The notes: generated by a model from the sequence alone, not told the origin. A DNA stretch of 64,000 bases from Lacihabitans sp. LS3-19 (GCF_024343575.1 NZ_RJUA01000001.1:1-64000), one strand, 5' to 3'; positions 43,869 through 53,080 are shown, counted from the first letter of the stretch. Program-made: numbers and translations.

Positions 43869-44963
43869 ATGAAGGAAATAAGCAAAATACTGAGCTTCTA
43901 CGATTCTCTGAAAAAATCAGCCAATCAAGCTTGTGCCTTGGCGATTGTGGTTTACGTTGAAGGCTCTTCATACAGGCGTACAGGTGCCAGAATGCTGGTG
44001 AGCGAAAACGGTTTTTGGGAAGGTGGCATAAGTGGTGGATGCCTAGAGGGTGATGCTCTAAAAAAAGCTCGCATGGCTATTTTAAAATCAAAACCTAACT
44101 TAGTAAGATACGACACAAGTACCGACGATGATCATCAAATAGGAGTAGGCTTGGGTTGCAATGGTATTATAGATGTACTGTTTATTCCTATAGATTATCA
44201 AAGCTCGGAAAATGCGATAGAAATATTAAAAAAAGGTATAGCTGAAAATATAAATACGATAGTTTCCATAACCAATTCAGACGCTCATCCTGAATTTCTG
44301 GGTAAAATTTTCGCCTATACTTCTACCGAGGATTTGGCGTTCCTGTCTGAAATAGTTGATATAAAAAGTTTTGCCGAGGAAATTGAAAATCTGGAAAAGT
44401 CTAAAAATTATAATTTTGACAATAAAATCAGGGTTTTTGTAGAAAAAATTCCAACACCTATTCAAGTTTATATTTTTGGAAATCAATATGACATTTATCC
44501 TTTAATTGAGCTTCTAAAAATGCTTTATTGGGAAATACTAATTGTATCCGAACCCTCAAAAATAAAGAACCCAGAAGGCTTATCTATTATTAGTCCCACA
44601 GATTTTAATATAGAAAATATCAATGAAAATTCGGCTTGTTTACTGATGTCCCATTCCTTAGAAACCGACAAAGCTAATTTAAGAAAATTGACAACCGCTA
44701 ATCCAAAATACATAGGTATGCTTGGGCCAAAGAAACGCTCAGAAAGAATAATTTCAGAATTAAAAACAGAAGGTGTTGTTATAAAAGAAAATGTGATTTT
44801 TGCACCGACAGGATTAGATATTGGTGCAAACACGCCGGAGGAAATCGCACTGGCCATATTAGCTGAAATAAAGGCAGTTTTTAATGAAAGAGCTGGTGGC
44901 TTTTTAAAAAGTCGAACTTTGCCGATTAACGAAAGAAATGAAGAAATTTTTAAATTTAATTGA
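43869..44963 (+). CDS. xdhC: XdhC/CoxF-family molybdenum cofactor insertion protein
   Basis: A 364-residue accessory protein that binds molybdenum cofactor and delivers it to xanthine-dehydrogenase-type enzymes. The N-terminal XdhC_CoxI region has ALAIVVYVEGSSYRRTGARMLV and GGISGGCLEGDALKKA. The C-terminal Rossmann part has VYIFGNQYDIYPLIELLK (glycines largely lost) and IGMLGPKKRSERI, then APTGLDIGANTPEEIALAILAEI. No xanthine dehydrogenase or other molybdoenzyme is in the window. It ends directly against moeA (no gap) and is divergent from the permease gene. Confidence 0.9.
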   Translation: MKEISKILSFYDSLKKSANQACALAIVVYVEGSSYRRTGARMLVSENGFWEGGISGGCLEGDALKKARMAILKSKPNLVRYDTSTDDDHQIGVGLGCNGIIDVLFIPIDYQSSENAIEILKKGIAENINTIVSITNSDAHPEFLGKIFAYTSTEDLAFLSEIVDIKSFAEEIENLEKSKNYNFDNKIRVFVEKIPTPIQVYIFGNQYDIYPLIELLKMLYWEILIVSEPSKIKNPEGLSIISPTDFNIENINENSACLLMSHSLETDKANLRKLTTANPKYIGMLGPKKRSERIISELKTEGVVIKENVIFAPTGLDIGANTPEEIALAILAEIKAVFNERAGGFLKSRTLPINERNEEIFKFN

Positions 44964-46151
44964 ATGGTTTCGGTAGAAAAAGCTTTCGAACTTATCATGC
45001 AAAATACGCTTTCTCTAAAGGTAGAAAGCATCCCTTTTCAAAAAGCATTGGGACACATTCTGGCAGAAGACCTGGTGGCTGACCGAAACTTCCCGCCTTT
45101 TGATAGAGTAACAATGGACGGAATAGCTATTGATTTTAAGGCTTATAAAAATGGTAGACGCAAGTTTAAAATACAAGAAATGCAAGCCGCAGGAGATGAG
45201 CAAATAACCTTATCTTCCGACCAAAGTTGCATAGAAATTATGACCGGCGGAGTTTTACCTAAAAACACCGACACGGTTATTAGATATGAAGATGTAGAAA
45301 TTGTAGATGGAATGGCAGAGATATTGGTCGACATAAAACAAGGCCAAAATATTCATTTAGAAGGCGTAGACAAAAAACAAGGAGAGCTTGTTTTGAAACA
45401 AGGCACAAAAATTAATGCTTCTCATATAGCTTTGGCAGCCTCGCTTGGAAAAGAAAACTTGAATGTTTATGTATTGCCCAAAATCGCCATTATCTCTTCA
45501 GGAGATGAGTTGGTAGATGTTACAGATCAGCCACTTCCACATCAAATTCGAAAATCTAATGTGTATGCCATAGAAACCATCCTCAAAAAAGTAAATGCAG
45601 AAATTACCCATTTCCATATTGCTGATGACTTAGAAAACTCCGTAGAAAAAATAAAAGAGCTTTTAAAAGAATTTTCTGTTTTGATATTTTCAGGTGGAGT
45701 ATCAATGGGCAAAAAAGACTTTATCCCAGAAGCCTTAGCTCAAAATAGTGTAATCGAAGTATTTCATAAAATCTCACAAAAACCAGGAAAACCCATGTGG
45801 TTTGGAAAAACTGACAAAAACCTTGTTTTCGCTTTGCCTGGAAATCCGGTTTCAACATATTTATGCACTTTACGCTATGTTTTGCCTTTTTTAGAAAAAA
45901 GTCTCGGAACAAACAAAGGGGAATTTCAAAAAGTAATATTAGGAGAAAACATAGTTTTCAAACCCAAACTTAGCTATTTTTTGCAAGTAAAAATCATAAA
46001 CGAAAATGGTGCTTTTTACGCATTTCCTTTAAAACACAATGGTTCGGGTGACTTTATAAGTTTGATTAACGCTGACGGATTTGTGGAGTTGCCAAACTCC
46101 GAAAATGATTATTTTGAGAAGGGAAAAATCGTAAATTTTTTCGCTATTTGA
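44964..46151 (+). CDS. moeA: molybdopterin molybdenumtransferase
   Basis: Inserts molybdate into adenylylated molybdopterin. The 395-residue protein shows FPPFDRVTMDGIAID early, then GGVLPKNTDTVIRYEDVE and ASLGKENLNVYVLPKIAIISSGDELV. FSGGVSMGKKDFIPEAL is followed by the C-terminal GNPVSTYLC motif. Length and domain order are normal. The ATG directly follows the xdhC stop. The partner adenylyltransferase (MogA/MoaB) is not in the window. Confidence 0.95.
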   Translation: MVSVEKAFELIMQNTLSLKVESIPFQKALGHILAEDLVADRNFPPFDRVTMDGIAIDFKAYKNGRRKFKIQEMQAAGDEQITLSSDQSCIEIMTGGVLPKNTDTVIRYEDVEIVDGMAEILVDIKQGQNIHLEGVDKKQGELVLKQGTKINASHIALAASLGKENLNVYVLPKIAIISSGDELVDVTDQPLPHQIRKSNVYAIETILKKVNAEITHFHIADDLENSVEKIKELLKEFSVLIFSGGVSMGKKDFIPEALAQNSVIEVFHKISQKPGKPMWFGKTDKNLVFALPGNPVSTYLCTLRYVLPFLEKSLGTNKGEFQKVILGENIVFKPKLSYFLQVKIINENGAFYAFPLKHNGSGDFISLINADGFVELPNSENDYFEKGKIVNFFAI

Positions 46152-46169
46152 TTTAAACCTAAACAAACT

Positions 46170-46763
46170 GTGACAAAAAAAGAAATAAGAACACATTTCA
46201 AAGGCTTAAGAAATGCACTAAAATCGGAGGAAATTGATAAAATGAGCAAGCGGATACACGATTTGTTGTTTAGCAGATTGATGATGCACCGCTATTCGCC
46301 TATTCATTTATATCTACCTATTAAAAGAAATAATGAAGTAGATTCACTTTTGATTTTAAACACACTTCGAAAAGATTTTTCCCCAGATATATTTATTCCA
46401 AAAAGTCTAGAAAACGGAGAACTGCTCCATACCAAATTTTTAGAATCAACACCTGTCGAAACCAATCATTGGGGCATAGAAGAACCGATAGACATAGAGC
46501 ACGCACTGAATTCAGAGGCTTTTTTTGAGCAATTCAAAAACGAAGACATCCTGATTTTTGTGCCGCTTTTAGCTTTCGACAAAAAAGGAAACCGTGTGGG
46601 TTATGGAAAAGGTTTTTACGACAGATTTCTTCAATATGCCACCAAAGACACCACCATCGTAGGACTTTCTCTTTTTGAACCAACCGACTTAATTGAAGAT
46701 CCGAATGAATTTGATGTCAAAATGAATTTTTGTGTTACGCCGGAGCGAGTTTGGGCTTGGTAA
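46170..46763 (+). CDS. 5-formyltetrahydrofolate cyclo-ligase family protein
   Basis: A 197-residue enzyme that converts 5-formyl-THF to 5,10-methenyl-THF with ATP. It has the family segments LYLPIKRNNEVDS, the ATP/folate site GIEEP, FVPLLAFDKKGNRVGYGKGFYDRFL and FDVKMNFCVTPE. It starts with GTG at 46170, 18 nt after moeA on the same strand, so it is likely co-transcribed with the Mo-cofactor genes although its pathway is folate. Confidence 0.93.
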   Translation: MTKKEIRTHFKGLRNALKSEEIDKMSKRIHDLLFSRLMMHRYSPIHLYLPIKRNNEVDSLLILNTLRKDFSPDIFIPKSLENGELLHTKFLESTPVETNHWGIEEPIDIEHALNSEAFFEQFKNEDILIFVPLLAFDKKGNRVGYGKGFYDRFLQYATKDTTIVGLSLFEPTDLIEDPNEFDVKMNFCVTPERVWAW

Positions 46764-46796
46764 ATTAAATGTAAAATGACTAAACACCTAAGCATA

Positions 46797-46946
46797 ACGA
46801 TTTTCCAAATCGTTTAAATATATAAGCTGCTAATATTCAAATTTTCAAATGACTTTCATATACTATTTCATCCTTATATTTACCAATTACCCGATTAAAT
46901 AGAAACTACATTTTTTGATGTCCTTTGCGGCGATTTGAAAAATCGC
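46797..46946. repeat. two further copies of the 17-bp palindromic repeat
   Basis: ACGATTTTCCAAATCGT at 46797-46813 and GCGATTTGAAAAATCGC at 46930-46946 (extended to GGCGATTTGAAAAATCGCC) lie in the 353-bp gap before asd. The second is identical to the copy at 25734. Between them and up to the promoter I see only AT-rich sequence without a gene. Confidence 0.72.
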
Positions 46947-46991
46947 CGTACAAAAAATCCAAACCTATTTTCATTTAAAAAATCTTTTCCG

Positions 46992-46999
46992 TAATTTTG
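46992..46999 (+). promoter_or_regulatory. probable -7 promoter element for asd
   Basis: TAATTTTG matches TAnnTTTG, about 118 nt before the chosen asd start, leaving a moderate leader. The -33 region has only a T-run, so confidence is limited. Confidence 0.45.
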
Positions 47000-47116
47000 C
47001 AGCCCTTTTACACCCATCAATACATTTACAAACATTTCAACAAAAAGAGAATAGACCTCTCTCTTTATCAATAATTTAAATACCCTGCCATGGGTCGGGG
47101 GGTAAGATTATTTATC

Positions 47117-48109
47117 ATGAAAGTTGCAGTAGTAGGAGCTACCGGTCTAGTGGGTGGCGAAATCTTGAAAGTTTTGGCGGAAAGAAATTTCCCTGTTTCA
47201 GAAATCATTCCAGTCGCTTCTGAGCGTAGTATCGGAAAAAAAATCAGTTTTAAGGGTCAAGAATTTACCGTTGTGGGTTATGACGAAGCCATCAAAATGA
47301 AGCCAAACGTGGCAATATTCTCTGCTGGTGGTGGCACTTCGCTGGAGATGGCTCCAAAATTTGCAGATGCTGGCATTACGGTTATTGACAACTCATCGGC
47401 ATGGCGTATGGATCCTACCAAAAAATTGGTAGTACCAGAAGTAAACGCAGATTGTTTGACTTCGGAAGACAAAATCATTGCAAATCCAAATTGCTCCACT
47501 ATACAGATGGTGGTAGTAATGAAGCCTTTGCACGACAAATATAAAATCAAACGTGTGGTAGTTTCTACCTATCAGTCGGTTACGGGAACTGGAAAGGCGG
47601 CCGTTGACCAGCTTTTTGCCGAAAGAGCAGGTGACGATAGCGTTTCGAAAGTATATCCGCACAAAATCGACTTAAACGTATTACCTCACATCGACGTATT
47701 TCTTGAAAATGGATATACCAAAGAAGAAATGAAGATGATAAAAGAGACCAACAAAATCATGGGAGACGATAGCATCAAAGTTACGGCAACCACGGTTCGT
47801 ATACCTACTATCGGTGGTCACTCCGAGGCGGTGAATATCGAATTTGAAAACGATTTTGACTTGACAACCGTGCGTGAATTATTGGCCGCTACCGAAGGTG
47901 TTATTGTACAAGATGATCCAGCCAATTTCCTATACCCAATGCCTATCACGGCACACGGTAAAGACGAAGTATTTGTAGGCCGTATACGCAGAGACGAATC
48001 ACAAGAAAAAACGCTAAACCTTTGGTGCGTAGCAGACAACCTTCGTAAAGGTGCCGCTACAAATGCCGTACAAATAGCAGAATATCTTTTGAAAAAAGAG
48101 ATGATATAA
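47117..48109 (+). CDS. asd: aspartate-semialdehyde dehydrogenase
   Basis: Reduces aspartyl phosphate to aspartate semialdehyde, the branch point for lysine (and diaminopimelate), methionine and threonine. I chose the ATG at 47117, which gives MKVAVVGATGLVGGEIL as the NADP-binding start; an ATG 27 nt upstream adds an unconvincing MGRGVRLFI. Visible motifs are SERSIGKKISFKG, NPNCSTIQM with the catalytic Cys, QSVTGTGKAAVDQL and the substrate-binding RIPTIGGHSEAVN. Length 330 is normal. Followed by a plus-strand terminator. Confidence 0.95.
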   Translation: MKVAVVGATGLVGGEILKVLAERNFPVSEIIPVASERSIGKKISFKGQEFTVVGYDEAIKMKPNVAIFSAGGGTSLEMAPKFADAGITVIDNSSAWRMDPTKKLVVPEVNADCLTSEDKIIANPNCSTIQMVVVMKPLHDKYKIKRVVVSTYQSVTGTGKAAVDQLFAERAGDDSVSKVYPHKIDLNVLPHIDVFLENGYTKEEMKMIKETNKIMGDDSIKVTATTVRIPTIGGHSEAVNIEFENDFDLTTVRELLAATEGVIVQDDPANFLYPMPITAHGKDEVFVGRIRRDESQEKTLNLWCVADNLRKGAATNAVQIAEYLLKKEMI

Positions 48110-48134
48110 CAAAACCCAATAAGAATCAAGTGTA

Positions 48135-48167
48135 AAATCCTGCTAAGCAATTGGCGGGATTTTTTTG
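48135..48167 (+). terminator. intrinsic terminator of asd
   Basis: AAATCCTGC pairs with GCGGGATTT (one T-G wobble), with a ten-base loop and a following T-run, 25 nt after the stop codon. Confidence 0.85.
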
Positions 48168-48270
48168 TTTTTTAAGAAAAAATGGAATTAAATAATAGAT
48201 AAAGTTTTATTCAATAAAATATTTGCTCAAAAGTCTTTCAGAAATTTTAACTTTATTGAAAAAATAACGA

Positions 48271-49152
48271 ATGCGAAACCTATACTTTATTCTGTTTACC
48301 TTTTATTCTTTTTGTGCGGTTTCACAAAAACCTGATTTAAATAAAACTATTTCTGAAATCCTAAAGAGCAAAAATGCCACAGTAGGCGTTTCCATCTATG
48401 ATTTTTCTTCAAAAAAATCTTATGGAATAAACCAAAACGAGCATTATCCAATGCAAAGTGTTTTCAAGTTACACATTGCTTTAACAGTTTTGGATTTGGT
48501 TGATAGAGACAAATTGAGTCTCACACAAAAGGTTTTTATTTCGAAAGAACGCATGCAGCCCGATTGGTACAGCCCTTTAAGGGACAAATACCCAAATGGA
48601 AATATTAAACTAACTTTGGCTGAAATTCTTAAACCAACGGTTTCTGAAAGCGATAATGTGGGTTGTGAGGTTCTTCTTGATCTTATAGGTGGACCAAAAG
48701 TGGTAGATGCTTATTTGAAAAAAATTGGCATGAAAGATGTTCAAGTAAAACATAACGAAACCGTTATGCAGGCCTCTTGGGAGCCGCAATTTGAAAATTA
48801 CTCTTCGCCCAACTCGGCAGTTGAGCTTTTGATGGCAATACACAAAAATAAAATTTTATCTACTAAAAGTAGAGCATTTGTCCAAAAATTACTTTTAGAA
48901 ACCTCCACTGGCCCCAAAAGAATTAAAGGTCTATTGCCTAAAGGAATTATAGTTGCACACAAAACTGGCACTTCTGGCACAAATAAACAAACAGGTGAAA
49001 TGGCAGCGGTAAACGATATTGGTTTAATTACTTTACCAAACGGAAACCAATTTGCTATTGCTATTTTTGTGAGTAAATCGAAAGAAAAAATTGAAACAAA
49101 CGAAAAAATAATAGCTGAAATTGCCAAAGCTGCTTATGATTATTTGAAATGA
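48271..49152 (+). CDS. bla: class A beta-lactamase
   Basis: A serine beta-lactamase of 293 residues with a signal peptide (LYFILFTFYSFCAVSQ). The class A set is complete: Ser63-Val-Phe-Lys66 (the SXXK nucleophile), Ser127-Asp-Asn129 (SDN), a probable omega-loop Glu163 in HNETVMQ, and Lys231-Thr-Gly (HKTGTSG). The spacing and the omega region resemble the Bacteroidota A2 group (CfxA/PER-like). The substrate range cannot be predicted. The next gene overlaps its stop by 4 nt. Confidence 0.93.
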   Translation: MRNLYFILFTFYSFCAVSQKPDLNKTISEILKSKNATVGVSIYDFSSKKSYGINQNEHYPMQSVFKLHIALTVLDLVDRDKLSLTQKVFISKERMQPDWYSPLRDKYPNGNIKLTLAEILKPTVSESDNVGCEVLLDLIGGPKVVDAYLKKIGMKDVQVKHNETVMQASWEPQFENYSSPNSAVELLMAIHKNKILSTKSRAFVQKLLLETSTGPKRIKGLLPKGIIVAHKTGTSGTNKQTGEMAAVNDIGLITLPNGNQFAIAIFVSKSKEKIETNEKIIAEIAKAAYDYLK

Positions 49153-49991
49153 AAGATTTTGAATATTTAGTAAAACGATTCAACAAATGCTCTTTACCCA
49201 AAGAACAATGGACGCACGAAGCACATCTAGTGGTAGCCATTTGGTATTGTAAAAACTACGCCTTAGAAAAAGCTTTGAATCTACTAAGGTTTCAAATTAA
49301 ATTTTATAATACATCCGTCGGTACACCAAATTCACACACCCGAGGATATCACGAAACTTTGACTAGATTTTGGCTTTTGATTGCCGCCATGTTTGTAAAG
49401 TCATATTCTGGAAAGAGTTTTGAAGAAACAGCGGATGCTATTTTAGCTTCTCCATTTGCAAATCGAGGTTTGGCCTTAGATTATTACTCACAAGAGGTTT
49501 TGTTTTCTTTAAAAGCTCGAAAAAGTTGGGTTGAACCCGATTTACAAAAGCTCCCATTAGATAATGAAACTTGTTTTCCATTAGAAGCACATTTTATTCT
49601 CTCTGATGAAGAATTTTCAACTCAGTTCGCATCAAAAATCTTGAATCCTGAAATTTTCACGCATGAAGCACATCTGCGATTAGCTTGGATCTTGATAAAA
49701 AATCACGGTTTGGAAAAAGGAACAGAATTGATTTGTTCACAAATATTGGCATTCGTAATTCCTCTCGGTGCAGAAGAAAAATTTAATACCACACTCACAG
49801 TAGCATCTATGAAAATGGTGAATCATTTTATACAAAAAGTCGAAAGTGATGACTTTTTAGACTTTATCCAAACTTTTCCAGCTTTGAAATACGAATTCAA
49901 GAACTTAGTTTCCAAACATTATAGTTTTGATATTTTAAAAGAAGAAAGAACAAAAAAAGCGTTTGTTGAGCCCGATTTGTTGGAGTTTTGA
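49149..49991 (+). CDS. unrecognised protein with an internal duplication, coupled to the beta-lactamase
   Basis: A 280-residue protein I cannot assign to a family. It contains two related halves: THEAHL at 22-27 followed by a helical segment, and THEAHL again at 171-176. Each half ends in VEPDL (128-132 and 273-277). The half-to-half spacing is similar (106 and 102 residues from the first motif to VEPDL). It has no signal peptide, is mostly helical, and rich in His/Glu, which hints at a metal or small-ligand site in each half. Its start overlaps the beta-lactamase stop (ATGA), so the two are translated together. Confidence 0.75.
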   Translation: MKDFEYLVKRFNKCSLPKEQWTHEAHLVVAIWYCKNYALEKALNLLRFQIKFYNTSVGTPNSHTRGYHETLTRFWLLIAAMFVKSYSGKSFEETADAILASPFANRGLALDYYSQEVLFSLKARKSWVEPDLQKLPLDNETCFPLEAHFILSDEEFSTQFASKILNPEIFTHEAHLRLAWILIKNHGLEKGTELICSQILAFVIPLGAEEKFNTTLTVASMKMVNHFIQKVESDDFLDFIQTFPALKYEFKNLVSKHYSFDILKEERTKKAFVEPDLLEF

Positions 49992-49992
49992 T

Positions 49993-50628
49993 TTAAGAAT
50001 ATGGACTAACTAAAACACTTCCATTAATTGATTTTATAATTGCCGAAAGTCCTTCATCATCACCATCAATCCCATAAAGTTCCGAATAAAGCAATTTTAC
50101 TAATTCTTTAATTTCAAAACCAGAAAACTGACTTTTCGATAAATAAGGCACCAACATTAATATTTGATTTGTTGATTCGGTGCCATCTAAAGCAGGTAAA
50201 ATGTATTTAACATTTTGCAAAACCAATGCACCATTTTTTTGATAAAAAGCTATCCTTTTAATTCTCAGTTCTTTGTCTTCTCCAAATTCGGGGTCATCTA
50301 CTTCCATCAAAAGATGTTTTTTTTGGTTGTTAGCATACTCTTTCAATTGTTTGAATAGCCTCTCCCCTACTTGATTTCCCCTATGGTTATGTTTAACAGC
50401 CAAATAATCTAAAAGCAAAAAATCAGACCCAAGCAAGTCAAATAAGAACCCAATGCCTACCACTTTGTTGTTAAGTTTGGCTGCAAAAAGTACTTCTTTG
50501 TTTATTTTTAGTCTGATTTTTAATGTTTCTATTGGCTGACGCTCATTGGCAGGAAAAGATGATTCATAGATTTCGAAAACCTCTTTAAAGGTTTCTAGTT
50601 CATCTATTTCTACCTTAACTATCTCCAT
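49993..50628 (-). CDS. GNAT-family acetyltransferase
   Basis: A 211-residue N-acetyltransferase. The central fold has VVGIGFLFDLLGSDFLLLDYLAVKHNHRGNQVGERLFKQL, a motif-A region with a somewhat altered acetyl-CoA-binding loop (HRGNQVGERL). The C-terminal part from about 150 is an extra helical tail. The substrate is unknown. It converges on the duplicated-motif gene, ending 1 nt from its stop. Confidence 0.75.
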   Translation of the reverse strand: MEIVKVEIDELETFKEVFEIYESSFPANERQPIETLKIRLKINKEVLFAAKLNNKVVGIGFLFDLLGSDFLLLDYLAVKHNHRGNQVGERLFKQLKEYANNQKKHLLMEVDDPEFGEDKELRIKRIAFYQKNGALVLQNVKYILPALDGTESTNQILMLVPYLSKSQFSGFEIKELVKLLYSELYGIDGDDEGLSAIIKSINGSVLVSPYS

Positions 50629-50767
50629 GCACTATTATGAGTTTTGGCTTTTTACATAAAGTTATACAGAAAGCCACCTAACTTTTGTCTTTTGAGGTAA
50701 TGCCCTAAAAATCTTGCCTTATGACTCTGTGCTTTATGCCTTTGTGCCTAATGCCACATAGCTTCAT

Positions 50768-51532
50768 TTACTCAATCCCCTTCCCAGTTGCTGCCCAATA
50801 AATACCTCCGTAGATATGGTCTAGGAAAGTTTGATCTGAGAATGTAGCAGGTATGTGTCCTAAAGCAGTATAAAATGCTCTCCCACCATCATATGGATGA
50901 TACCAGCTGATTGGATGCACATCTCCCATTCCTTTGCCTTCATTAGGTCCCCACTTTGTTTTTGGGTCGTAGGTTTTTTCGTCAACAGTCACCAAAATTT
51001 TTAAATCATTTGATTTTGCAGGCGTTTGAAACTCATACCATTCGTCTGTCCAAAGTAGTTTTTTCGGAAAACGCTCCATGCCAGGGAAATTGCTATCCTG
51101 CACTCTCAAATATGCTGTTTGCTGTGCTGGGTGAATTTTAAACATCATTCCCACCATTTTGGTGTACCATGCCCATTCGTATTCGGTATCAGACGCACTG
51201 TGAATACCCACAAACCCTTTTCCTGATTGGATAAATTTCTCTACTGCTTTCTGTTGTTCGTCGTTTAAAATATCCGCAGTCGTATTTAAAAAAATGATAA
51301 CTTGGTATTTTTCTAAATTTTTATCAGATACAAATTGTGTGTTTTCTTGCCAGTCTACATCAAAATTATGTCTTTCTCCCAATTTTCTAATTGCTTCAAC
51401 GCCCTCATGAATAGACTCATGGTGCCAGCCACCGGTTTTAGTGAAAAGAAATACCTTGAATTGTTTTTGGGCAAATGCCGAAACATTAAATACTAAAGTA
51501 GCAATAAGAGCCAAAAGCACTCTATTTTTCAT
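50768..51532 (-). CDS. exported ThuA-like protein
   Basis: A 254-residue ThuA domain (class I glutamine-amidotransferase-like fold) with signal peptide MKNRVLLALIATLVFNVSAFAQ. I chose the ATG at 51532; a longer frame to 51736 would prepend 68 residues that lie over the nhaD terminator. Visible segments are VFLFTKTGGWHHESIHEG, QVIIFLNTTADIL, FVGIHSASDTEYEW and GGRAFYTALGHIPATF. In this phylum ThuA proteins travel with Gfo/Idh/MocA oxidoreductases, isomerases and DUF1080 proteins in sugar catabolism. Its function is unproven. Confidence 0.85.
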   Translation of the reverse strand: MKNRVLLALIATLVFNVSAFAQKQFKVFLFTKTGGWHHESIHEGVEAIRKLGERHNFDVDWQENTQFVSDKNLEKYQVIIFLNTTADILNDEQQKAVEKFIQSGKGFVGIHSASDTEYEWAWYTKMVGMMFKIHPAQQTAYLRVQDSNFPGMERFPKKLLWTDEWYEFQTPAKSNDLKILVTVDEKTYDPKTKWGPNEGKGMGDVHPISWYHPYDGGRAFYTALGHIPATFSDQTFLDHIYGGIYWAATGKGIE

Positions 51533-51607
51533 TTTTATTAAATTTAAAGATTGAATAATATGGTCAAACTTACAAAAAGAATGGCAATTTAATAGTTTCT
51601 GTAAAGC

Positions 51608-51638
51608 AAAAAATAGCCCCAAGAAAATACTTGAGGCT
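51608..51638 (-). terminator. intrinsic terminator of the first nhaD gene
   Basis: On the minus strand AGCCTCAAG pairs with CTTGGGGCT (one wobble) and is followed by a T-rich run, directly after the nhaD stop at 51646. Confidence 0.8.
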
Positions 51639-51645
51639 TTAGTTT

Positions 51646-52926
51646 TTAATGTAATATCATTTTTTGTAATAAAAAAGTGCCTATCCCCGCAAAATAACCA
51701 ATTAGTGCAAGCCAACTTATTTTTTTCAAATACCAAAAAAACTCTATTTTAGCAATACCCATAGCTGCCACGCCTGCTGCAGAACCAATAATTAATATGC
51801 TGCCGCCCGTACCTGCACAATAAGCCAAAAGCTCCCAAAACTGATTATCCATAGGAAACATATCCATGGAGTACATTTCTTTAGCAGCAGCAACCAAAGG
51901 TACGTTGTCGACAATTGATGACAATAGGCCTATTGCCGTAACAACAATAGTTTGATTTTTCAGATTTTCGGTGAGCCAATTTGCGGCAGAAGCAAGAATC
52001 CCTTCAGTTTCTAATGCACCTACTGCGAGTAAAATTCCCAAAAAGAAAAGTATACTAGGAAGATCTATTTTTTCTAAAACTCTATAAATAGAAAGCTTGT
52101 TTTTTAAATGCTCATCTTTGTCTTTTAACAATACTTCTCCAACAACCCAAATAGTTCCTAAAGCTAAGAGCATCCCTAAAAACGGAGGTAAATGAGTAAT
52201 TGATTTAAAAACAGGTACAGAAAGTAGTCCCAACATCCCTATCCAAAAAATAATGTATTTACCAAATTCTGGTGCAGCTTCTTCATTTTTATTAAGACTC
52301 TCTTTTTTCAAGGGCAATGTGCCTTTCATTGAAAACGCTGAGAATAACAATGGAATCAAAAGACTAACTAAAGATGGTAAAAACAAACCTTTGATTAAGT
52401 TTCCAGTAGAAATTTGCCCGCCAATCCAAAGCATTGTTGTGGTAACATCTCCAATTGGAGACCATGCTCCTCCAGAATTTGCCGCTATTACTACAAGGCC
52501 AACATACAATAGTTTGAGGTTTTTATCATGAACCAACTTTCCAATCAAAGCTGTCATAACTATTGTAGTTGTTAGATTGTCCAACAAGGCAGACATAAAA
52601 AATGTAATCAAAGATAGAATCCAGAGTAATCGTGATTGGCTTGTAGTTTTTATTTTGTCCGTAATGATTTCAAAACCACCGTAGGTTGCCACTAATTCAA
52701 CAATAGTCATGGCTCCCATCAAAAAGAACAAAATTTGGGCGATTTCACTTAAGTGTTCATTAAGTTTTTCATTGGTGTGTTCCATATTGGGTGAAACTAG
52801 TGCCACCAAAGTCCAACAAAAAACCCCTGTTAATAATGCAGAGGCCGATTTGTTTATTGAAATATTATGTTCGAGAACGATAGCTGTATATCCAGCTATA
52901 AAAACGAGAATTAAAAGTGTTGTCAT
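51646..52926 (-). CDS. nhaD: NhaD-type Na+/H+ antiporter, copy 1
   Basis: A 426-residue membrane antiporter of the NhaD (ion-transporter superfamily) type that exports Na+ or Li+ in exchange for protons. It has about 12 hydrophobic segments. Visible motifs are FFMSALLDNLTTTIVM, ANSGGAWSPIGDVTTTMLWIGG and SSIVDNVPLVAAA, and GTGGSILIIGSAAGVAAMGI. It lies downstream of a near-identical paralogue on the same strand, separated by 208 bp and a terminator, so each copy seems to be its own unit. Confidence 0.92.
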   Translation of the reverse strand: MTTLLILVFIAGYTAIVLEHNISINKSASALLTGVFCWTLVALVSPNMEHTNEKLNEHLSEIAQILFFLMGAMTIVELVATYGGFEIITDKIKTTSQSRLLWILSLITFFMSALLDNLTTTIVMTALIGKLVHDKNLKLLYVGLVVIAANSGGAWSPIGDVTTTMLWIGGQISTGNLIKGLFLPSLVSLLIPLLFSAFSMKGTLPLKKESLNKNEEAAPEFGKYIIFWIGMLGLLSVPVFKSITHLPPFLGMLLALGTIWVVGEVLLKDKDEHLKNKLSIYRVLEKIDLPSILFFLGILLAVGALETEGILASAANWLTENLKNQTIVVTAIGLLSSIVDNVPLVAAAKEMYSMDMFPMDNQFWELLAYCAGTGGSILIIGSAAGVAAMGIAKIEFFWYLKKISWLALIGYFAGIGTFLLQKMILH

Positions 52927-53080
52927 TTTTTATAAGGGGTTAAATTTTATCAAATTTAGAAGACTATTTGATATTTTATCCTCCCTAAACCACTTTTTTT
53001 TAAATAATGTTTAAATTAAATAATTTCTTTTTTAATCAATTAATAATAAGTGCGTTATTTAGTAAAAATGCAGACATAAA

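Noticed and set aside
51533-51736. Upstream extension of the ThuA gene
   Set aside because: It runs across the nhaD terminator and into the nhaD coding region, while the ATG at 51532 begins with a clean signal peptide.
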